NCBI GenBank assembly: GCA_002469805.1
Contig: DKNW01000105.1
Location: 6,703 to 34,315 of the forward strand
Source of the DNA: Rhodobiaceae bacterium UBA7378
GTDB taxonomy: Bacteria > Pseudomonadota > Alphaproteobacteria > RS24
Length of the DNA stretch: 27,613 nucleotides
Direction of reading: 5' to 3'
Part shown: positions 22,346 to 27,613 of the stretch, one piece after another
Layout of the letters: each line of letters begins with the position of its first letter
How positions within the stretch are numbered: the first letter of the stretch is position 1
Made by a program: the position numbers and the translations under genes
Notes under the pieces: model-generated
Database searches by the model: none
What the model saw: only the letters and a program-made list of their open reading frames with translations
What the model was told of the DNA's origin: nothing

Positions 22346-23698
22346 ATGAAAGAAGGCAGCACCGAAGCGCCAACCCGTCACCCACTCGACTGGAAAAGCG
22401 ACGCGTTTTACGATCGCGAGGATCTTGATGCCGAAATGCGGCGCCAGTTCGACATTTGTCATGGCTGCCGACGTTGTTTCAATCTGTGCGACAGTTTCCC
22501 CCGCCTTTTCGATCTTATCGACGAAAGCGAGAGTGGCGAACTGGACACGGTAGACAGTAAAGACTTCCCGGCCATCATTGACGCCTGCACCATGTGCGAT
22601 ATGTGCTTCATGACAAAGTGCCCTTACGTGCCGCCGCATGAATTTAATCTCGATTTCCCGCATCTGATGTTGCGCTATCGCGCCGTCGATCTGCAGGAAA
22701 AAGGCAAGCCTCCCTTCGTTCAGAACCAACTGGCGCAAATGGACAGGAACGGCAACATGGCTGCGCCTGTTGCACCGGTTGCCAACTGGGGCTCAGCGCG
22801 GGGCAATTTTGTGACCCGTCCGGTTCTACAAGCCGTTGCAGGCATTGACAGCAAAGTTGAGTTGCCGAAATTCGCCGGCAAGACCTTCATGAAGCGCGCT
22901 GCCGAAGCAGTTAAACAAAACGCCTATGCGCCCAATCCGAACGGCCCGGCGCAAGACCGCAATGCGGTACTGTTTGCAACTTGCGCGGTGAATTACAACA
23001 ACCCGGAAGTTGGCGAGGCGGCGGCGAAAGTGTTGGCGCATCTGGGCGTCAGTGTGACAACGGAATATCCCGGTTGCTGCGGTATGCCGTATCTCGAGCA
23101 GGGCAATATTGCAAAGGTTGCCGAGCAAGCCGAAAAACTAGCCGCGGCCTTGCGTCCGCTTGTTGATGCCGGCAAAGACATCATCACCTTAACCGCCAGC
23201 TGCGGGCTCATGTTCAAGTTTGAATGGCCACTTATCCTGCCCGATAATGAGGATGTGAAAGCGTTGAGCAAGGCGACGAAAGACATATCCGAGTATGTTG
23301 TCGACATAGCTAATAAAGAAGGCCTGACCGATGGCATCAACGCGCTGCCTGAAAACATCTCCATGCATCTAGCCTGCCACGCACGGGCGCAAAATGTCGG
23401 CCCCAAATCGGCTGAATTATTGCGACTTATCCCCGAGGCCAATGTCAGCGTTGTTGAGCGCTGTTCCGGTCATGGCGGCACGTTTGGCGTACTGAAGGAA
23501 ACACATCATCTGGCGGTTAAAATTGGCAAACCAGCGGCGCGCAATACGGCGAAAACCGACCCCGATACTGTGTGTTCAGACTGTCCGCTCGCAGCCAAAC
23601 ATCTGGTGCAGCTCGTCGAGGATTTCGACAAGGACACAGTGCCGGAAGCCGCGCATCCCATCGAAGTTTTTGCCCGCGCCTACGCGCTTATGGCGTAA
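22346..23698 (+). CDS. GlpC/HdrD-like iron-sulfur oxidoreductase
   Basis: Electron-transfer protein of 450 residues resembling the GlpC / heterodisulfide-reductase D family. Two [4Fe-4S] motifs lie in the N-terminal quarter: C38, C41, C44, C48 and C81, C84, C87, C92; the second has four residues before its last Cys. Two cysteine-rich CCG-type domains follow: C213 / C244-C245 (CCGMPYLE) / C286, and C344 / C373 (RCSGHGGTFG) / C410-C413 (CSDC). The second domain has Cys-Ser where the double Cys is usual. No membrane anchor is seen. AGAGGA precedes the ATG. The location between a rubrerythrin lacking rubredoxin and a DUF3501 gene suggests that it reduces the rubrerythrin; that is inference. Confidence 0.85.
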   Translation: MKEGSTEAPTRHPLDWKSDAFYDREDLDAEMRRQFDICHGCRRCFNLCDSFPRLFDLIDESESGELDTVDSKDFPAIIDACTMCDMCFMTKCPYVPPHEFNLDFPHLMLRYRAVDLQEKGKPPFVQNQLAQMDRNGNMAAPVAPVANWGSARGNFVTRPVLQAVAGIDSKVELPKFAGKTFMKRAAEAVKQNAYAPNPNGPAQDRNAVLFATCAVNYNNPEVGEAAAKVLAHLGVSVTTEYPGCCGMPYLEQGNIAKVAEQAEKLAAALRPLVDAGKDIITLTASCGLMFKFEWPLILPDNEDVKALSKATKDISEYVVDIANKEGLTDGINALPENISMHLACHARAQNVGPKSAELLRLIPEANVSVVERCSGHGGTFGVLKETHHLAVKIGKPAARNTAKTDPDTVCSDCPLAAKHLVQLVEDFDKDTVPEAAHPIEVFARAYALMA

Positions 23699-23747
23699 AC
23701 ACCAACCGTCCTAAAACCATTTAGAACCACCGCAAGGAAAGAAGATC

Positions 23748-24344
23748 ATGACCAGTCCCAAGACCCTGACCAAAGAAGACATCTTGTCTCTGGATGATTA
23801 CATGGCCCAGAGAGCACAATTGCGCCGTGACATTCTCGACCTCAAAAAGCCGCGCCGGATCGATATCGGCCCCCATGCGACGTTTTATTTTGAGAATTAT
23901 GCCACGATGAAGCAGCAAATTCAGGAAATGCTGTACATCGAAAAGGGTGGCGACGAACAGCTTGTCGACGAACTGGAAGCGTATAATCCGATGATACCGC
24001 AAGGGCAGGAATTAACCGCCACCCTGATGTTTGAAATTGACGACCCGATGCGTCGGGCAACAATTTTGCGGCGTTTAACCGATGTCGAATTGACCGCTTA
24101 TGTTGAGGTTGATGGCGAGAAGGTTTATGCGGTGCCAGAGCAGGAAGTCGAGCGTACGGCAGCTGACGGCAAAACGTCTTCTGTGCATTTTTTGCACTTC
24201 CCGTTTCCCGCTGAATTGATCGCAAAATTTGGGGCGGAAGAAACCCGTCTGATTTTGGGCATTGAGCATGAAAATTATGCGCATATGACCATTTTAACAC
24301 CGGCAACCAAAGCGTCGCTGGCAGGCGATTTCGACCTGAATTAG
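23748..24344 (+). CDS. DUF3501 family protein
   Basis: Protein of 198 residues that I place in DUF3501 from its N-terminus (LTKEDILSLDDYMAQRAQLR, then LDLKKPRRIDIGPHATFYFEN) and its usual association with a rubrerythrin and a GlpC-like iron-sulfur protein. It appears soluble, without signal peptide, membrane helix or cysteine cluster. Hence it is unlikely to hold iron-sulfur clusters itself. Its C-terminal half contains histidine and acidic residues (FLHFPFPAEL, LGIEHENYAHM) that could bind metal. The function of the family is not known. AAGGAAAG precedes the ATG, and it starts 49 bases after the iron-sulfur gene on the same strand, making it the last gene of the cassette. Confidence 0.8.
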   Translation: MTSPKTLTKEDILSLDDYMAQRAQLRRDILDLKKPRRIDIGPHATFYFENYATMKQQIQEMLYIEKGGDEQLVDELEAYNPMIPQGQELTATLMFEIDDPMRRATILRRLTDVELTAYVEVDGEKVYAVPEQEVERTAADGKTSSVHFLHFPFPAELIAKFGAEETRLILGIEHENYAHMTILTPATKASLAGDFDLN

Positions 24345-24373
24345 GCGTCTACTAGTGAGGGGTTGATACGGAT

Positions 24374-24913
24374 TTAGTCACGGAATTCAAAGCCGTAGAC
24401 GCCCCATATCTGGTCGCGTTGCAGCCAGCCATCGTAATTATCGACTTCAATTTCACACCAGGCACCCTCGCAATCTTCGAGGGTGCCAATAACACCGGGC
24501 TGCACCAGCGCAATTACCCCACCGGTGGCGGCGGGGGTGGCGCGCAGTGTAACTGCATGTGCCGATTGGCGCACAATCAACGTGCGCAGACCGCGCAATA
24601 GCGGGGCTTTCATCCAGCCTTCGGCCCCTTGATGGTCACGTATCTGGCGCCACGCGCCGTATTCAGCAATGATTTCGACCGGCAACCCCTGACGCTGATA
24701 TTGCCATAGCAGTGGATAGTCATGGCCTGGGCCACGCCGCACATTAGCGGCATCTGATTTAATGGAAACAAACCGCGGTAAGGGCAGCCCGCTATCACCG
24801 GTTGGCCGGGTGTCGCGCGCGGTTTGGGCCGAAATTGGCAAGGGAAGCAGCACCGCTATCAAAAGCAGCAGCACAAAGGCGATGGAAAAAAGCGGGGTTG
24901 CCAAATGGTTCAT
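24374..24913 (-). CDS. Exported SH3-domain protein
   Basis: Periplasmic protein with a cleavable signal sequence (hydrophobic core FSIAFVLLLLIAVLLPLP, then a likely ISA-Q cleavage region). Two bacterial SH3-like repeats follow: one around ANVRRGPGHDYPLLWQYQ to WRQIRDHQGAEGWMKAPLL, the second from VTLRATPAATGGVIALVQPG to WCEIEVDNYDGWLQRDQIWGVY. Such domains bind peptidoglycan or other envelope ligands. The ATG at 24913 follows AAGGA closely (3-base spacing); a TTG at 24928 is the alternative start. It is divergent from the hydroxyacid dehydrogenase, an arrangement common in alphaproteobacteria, and convergent with the DUF3501 gene. Confidence 0.88.
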   Translation of the reverse strand: MNHLATPLFSIAFVLLLLIAVLLPLPISAQTARDTRPTGDSGLPLPRFVSIKSDAANVRRGPGHDYPLLWQYQRQGLPVEIIAEYGAWRQIRDHQGAEGWMKAPLLRGLRTLIVRQSAHAVTLRATPAATGGVIALVQPGVIGTLEDCEGAWCEIEVDNYDGWLQRDQIWGVYGFEFRD

Positions 24914-24997
24914 ATTTCCTTGATACAAATTCGTGTCCGCTTCATCAAGTCTAACTAACGCGCGCGCCGCTTCTATCTCGCCGCACTCCTCGCGATC

Positions 24998-25006
24998 TGG
25001 TATAAT
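24998..25006 (+). promoter_or_regulatory. Extended -10 promoter of the hydroxyacid dehydrogenase gene
   Basis: TGGTATAAT: a perfect TATAAT (25001-25006) with the TGn extension. The -35 region is poor. The ATG follows at 25016, only 9 bases after the -10, so the transcript should start at or within about 3-4 bases of the start codon. No ribosome-binding site is present. A leaderless mRNA is predicted. Confidence 0.6.
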
Positions 25007-25015
25007 GTTAGCATA

Positions 25016-26011
25016 ATGAGTTTAAACGCTACTAAAGTTGCCGTGACCCGACGCTTGCCTGCGAACATTGAAGAGCGCATGGCCGAGCTGTTTGACACCA
25101 AATTCAATGAAACTGATCAGGAATATTCGCGCGCACAGCTGGCCGAGCTAATGGCGGCCCATGATGTGTTAGTTCCGACTGTGGCCGATGTTATTGATAG
25201 CGATCTCATCAATGGCGCGGGTGACCAGCTGAAGCTAATCGCAAATTTTGGCAACGGCACCGATAATATCGATGTCGACGCCGCCCATGCGCGGGGTATC
25301 ACGGTGACCAACACGCCAAGCGTGCTTACGGAAGACACAGCTGATATGGTGATGGCACTTATTTTGGCCGTACCCCGCCGTCTGGTTGAAGGCGACCGGC
25401 TCATCCGTCAACCGGGCAGTTTTACAGGCTGGTCGCCGACTTGGATGTTGGGCCGTCGGCTGGCAGGGAAACGCCTCGGGATTGTCGGCATGGGGCGGAT
25501 TGGTCAGGCGGTCGCGCGCCGGGCACTCGTGTTCGGGTTGGAGGTCTTCTATCATAATCGCAACCCCGTGCATGATGACCTTGAGGCAGAACTCGGCGCA
25601 ACCTATGTCGAAAGCCTCGACCGCTTATTGCGCAATGTCGACATTGTGTCGGTAAACTGCCCGCATACGCCCGCCACCTATCATCTGTTGTCGGCGCGTC
25701 GCCTTGGCTTGCTGCCGTCGCATGCGACGGTGATCAATACCAGCCGTGGCGAAGTGATTGACGAGGAGGCGCTGGCCGATGCGCTCCTTGCCGGTCGTTT
25801 GGGCGGGGCAGGCCTTGATGTTTTTGAGCGCGAGCCGGTGGTTAATCCGCGTTTGTTGGACCTCGAAAATGTTGTGTTGTTGCCTCATATGTCGTCTGCG
25901 ACGATCGAAAGCCGTCAGAGCATGGGTGAAAAAGTCATTATTAATATCCGCACATTTGCCGACGGGCACCGGCCCCCAGATTGGGTTTTGCCATCGGACG
26001 CTAAATTCTAA
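25016..26011 (+). CDS. D-2-hydroxyacid dehydrogenase (glyoxylate/hydroxypyruvate reductase type)
   Basis: NAD(P)H-dependent reductase of the GyaR-like group, which reduces glyoxylate or related 2-oxoacids. The Rossmann motif is GIVGMGRIGQAVA (158-163 core). The catalytic triad is R244 (NTSRGEVIDE), E273 (FEREPVV) and H291 (LLPHMSSAT). The substrate-side loop NFGNGTDNIDV is typical. At 331 residues the length is normal. The ATG at 25016 is supported by the family start (KVAVTRRLP) although no ribosome-binding site exists, matching the leaderless promoter just upstream. Its 3' end overlaps the convergent moeB by 4 bases. Exact substrate is not deducible. Confidence 0.9.
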   Translation: MSLNATKVAVTRRLPANIEERMAELFDTKFNETDQEYSRAQLAELMAAHDVLVPTVADVIDSDLINGAGDQLKLIANFGNGTDNIDVDAAHARGITVTNTPSVLTEDTADMVMALILAVPRRLVEGDRLIRQPGSFTGWSPTWMLGRRLAGKRLGIVGMGRIGQAVARRALVFGLEVFYHNRNPVHDDLEAELGATYVESLDRLLRNVDIVSVNCPHTPATYHLLSARRLGLLPSHATVINTSRGEVIDEEALADALLAGRLGGAGLDVFEREPVVNPRLLDLENVVLLPHMSSATIESRQSMGEKVIINIRTFADGHRPPDWVLPSDAKF

Positions 26012-26808
26012 TCATTTACCGATGTGCCACCAACAGAGGTGCCGTTTAACGGATTGGATGGATCCCACGGTAATTTCACGGTGCGGGCATGGGCGCGCAA
26101 TCCATCAAAAATAAGCACTTTTCCAGCAAGACTTTCGCCGCATTGCGTTACTTCCTTAATAACTTCGAGCGCCTGAAGCGCGCCGATAATACCCGCCAGT
26201 GCACCCACCGTGCCAAGCGTCGCACAATCGTCAATCCGGTTGGCAAGCTCTGGCGTTTCGGGCACCAGAGACCGATAACACGGAAACGGAATATTATTGC
26301 CATCGCGTAGCCATGGCTTGAAGGTCGCGACCTGCCCGTCAAACTGCCCGACCGCGCCAGAGACAAGCGTTTTGCGCGCATGGAAGCAGGCATCATTTAC
26401 GATGAAACGTGTGTCAAAATTGTCGCTCCCATCGGCTATAATGTCGTATTGGGCGACAAGCGCGTCGACATTTTCGCGCGTTACTCGCACGCCATGCGCC
26501 ACAAAATCAACATCTGGGTTAAGCCCCTTCAGGCGGGCGCAGGCGCGGGCAACTTTGGGCGCGCCGACGTCTTGGGTATCAAACAAAACCTGCCGCTGTA
26601 AATTTGACACCTCAACATTGTCGTCATCCGCCAGGCCGATTGTGCCAACCCCCGCAGCAGCGAGATATTGGGCGAGCGGGTTGCCAAGCCCGCCCATGCC
26701 GATGATTAAGACGCGGGCATTGAGCAGCGCTTGCTGGCCGCCGCCGCCGATTTCTTTCAGCAAAATATGGCGTTTATATCGATCGATCTGTGCGTCGGTG
26801 AGCGCCAA
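26008..26808 (-). CDS. moeB: ThiF/MoeB-type adenylyltransferase, zinc motif degenerate
   Basis: E1-like enzyme that adenylates the C-terminal glycine of a small sulfur carrier such as MoaD or ThiS. The nucleotide-binding motif is VLIIGMGGLGNPLAQYLAAAG, near residue 35. Conserved DDDNVEVSNLQRQ and GSDNFDTRFIVND (with the Mg-binding Asp) follow. MoeB proteins usually hold zinc with CxxC pairs. Here the first is C177-Y-R-S180, and the C-terminal pair is absent (DPSNPLNGTS). C195 (DDCATLGTVG) is kept. The start is a TTG at 26808 with AGGA 7 bases upstream, inside the cysK stop codon region. It is cotranscribed with cysK. MoeB versus ThiF/HesA cannot be decided from sequence alone. Confidence 0.85.
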   Translation of the reverse strand: MALTDAQIDRYKRHILLKEIGGGGQQALLNARVLIIGMGGLGNPLAQYLAAAGVGTIGLADDDNVEVSNLQRQVLFDTQDVGAPKVARACARLKGLNPDVDFVAHGVRVTRENVDALVAQYDIIADGSDNFDTRFIVNDACFHARKTLVSGAVGQFDGQVATFKPWLRDGNNIPFPCYRSLVPETPELANRIDDCATLGTVGALAGIIGALQALEVIKEVTQCGESLAGKVLIFDGLRAHARTVKLPWDPSNPLNGTSVGGTSVND

Positions 26809-26817
26809 AACTGCGTC

Positions 26818-27613
26818 CTAAAGCCCTTCGAACAGGGCGGTTGATAGGTAGCGCTCGGCGAAGCTCGGCAAGATGATAACAATGTTTTTGCCCGCCATCT
26901 CGCTGCGACCGCCCACTTCAAGCCCTGCGGCGACAGCCGCGCCTGAGCTAATGCCGCCCGGCACGCCTTCAATGCGGGCCAGCTTGCGCGCGGTTTCAAA
27001 CGCTGTCTCATTGCCGATGGTCAGCACTTCATTGACAAGATCGGCCTCCATATTGCCCGGCACGAAACCAGCACCAATGCCCTGAATTTTGTGCGGGCCC
27101 GGTGTCCCGCCGGATAAAATGGGGCTGTCCTCGGGTTCGACCGCGATCATTTTCAGGTCTGGCTTACGAGCCTTCAGCACGCTGCCGAGGCCGGTAAAGG
27201 TGCCGCCTGTTCCGACACCCGAAATAATGGCGTCAACATTGCCTTGTGTATCATTCCATATTTCTTCCGCCGTGGTGACGCGGTGAATTTGCGGGTTGGC
27301 AGGATTGTCAAACTGTTGTGGCATCACCCAACCAGGGTTTTCGCCCAGCAATTCTTCGGCCCGTCCAATCGCCCCCTTCATGCCCAGTTCAGCCGGGGTC
27401 AGTTCAAGCTCGGCCCCCAAAAGCAGCAACATTTTGCGCCGTTCGATCGACATGCTTTCGGGCATGCACAAGATCAAGCGATATCCTTTGGCGGCACAAG
27501 CGAAGGCTAGCGCAATGCCGGTATTACCGGAGGTCGGCTCAATGATCACGCTGTCGGTTGATAGACGGCCTTCGTGCTCCAGCGCCTCAATCATCGCCAC
27601 GCCAATGCGGTCT
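26818..27613 (-). CDS. cysK: Cysteine synthase (O-acetylserine sulfhydrylase), 5' partial
   Basis: PLP enzyme that makes cysteine from O-acetylserine and sulfide. The frame is open to the window edge and begins DRIGVAMIEALE. The PLP-binding lysine of the SVKDR motif therefore lies just outside the window, and the first in-frame GTG at 27600 is internal. The substrate loop TSGNTG, the phosphate-binding GVGTGGTFTG, and the C-terminal PSFAERYLSTALFEGL are all present and normal. It stops with TAG and is followed 9 bases later by the moeB TTG in the same frame. The pairing links cysteine supply and sulfur-carrier activation. It resembles CysK more than CysM. Confidence 0.94.
   Translation of the reverse strand, partial: DRIGVAMIEALEHEGRLSTDSVIIEPTSGNTGIALAFACAAKGYRLILCMPESMSIERRKMLLLLGAELELTPAELGMKGAIGRAEELLGENPGWVMPQQFDNPANPQIHRVTTAEEIWNDTQGNVDAIISGVGTGGTFTGLGSVLKARKPDLKMIAVEPEDSPILSGGTPGPHKIQGIGAGFVPGNMEADLVNEVLTIGNETAFETARKLARIEGVPGGISSGAAVAAGLEVGGRSEMAGKNIVIILPSFAERYLSTALFEGL

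Noticed and set aside
26809..26820. cysK-moeB same-frame junction as another broken gene
   Set aside because: cysK ends with its normal family C-terminus and moeB begins with its normal N-terminus with a ribosome-binding site, so the shared frame is chance.
1..27613. tRNA genes, rRNA genes or CRISPR arrays
   Set aside because: I looked in the intergenic spacers and saw no cloverleaf-like segment, rRNA sequence or regularly spaced repeats.

Overview
The window is chromosomal DNA from an alphaproteobacterium. The evidence is an Irr-type Fur-family regulator, the order lnt / small Cro-CI regulator / metK / trmB / rimP / nusA, a YlxR-L7Ae fusion before infB, a fabA-fabB pair divergent from irr, and a GyaR-type D-2-hydroxyacid dehydrogenase beside an SH3 protein. 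Base composition is moderate (roughly mid-50s % G+C by eye), which suits a marine or free-living lineage. I cannot fix the order or family.

Positions 1-17848 are a core gene run, all on the + strand and tightly packed. It holds miaB (5' end outside the window), phoH, ybeY, a CorC/HlyC CBS protein, lnt, a PhrR/PraR-like regulator, metK, trmB, rimP, nusA, ylxR, infB, rbfA, truB, rpsO and pnp, and ends in a strong intrinsic terminator. It covers tRNA modification, ribosome maturation, translation initiation, RNA turnover, lipoprotein maturation and S-adenosylmethionine supply. Likely control points are a promoter before metK, a promoter plus terminator-like hairpin before rimP, and a structured rpsO-pnp spacer.

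Positions about 17850-19260 are an AT-richer accessory patch on the - strand. It carries an HNH nuclease motif, a helical region and a two-helix membrane protein. The nuclease/helical frame and the membrane frame are one frame broken by a single TAG. The N-terminus also looks frameshifted. This looks like a decaying or unusually expressed gene.

Positions 19262-21603 hold fabB and fabA (- strand, unsaturated fatty acid synthesis) divergent from irr (+ strand). An Irr-box-like element sits just downstream of the predicted irr -10.

Positions 21604-24344 are the most interesting part: a three-gene cassette of a rubredoxin-less rubrerythrin, a GlpC/HdrD-like double-[4Fe-4S] protein and a DUF3501 protein. 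A near-consensus promoter precedes it, with a perfect Irr-box palindrome immediately upstream of the -35. It reads as an iron-gated redox or peroxide-defence system whose biochemical job is not established.

Positions 24374-27613 hold an exported SH3 protein (-), a hydroxyacid dehydrogenase (+) expressed from an extended -10 promoter as a probably leaderless mRNA, and a cysK-moeB pair (-). The MoeB homologue has lost most of the usual zinc cysteines, and cysK runs off the end of the window.
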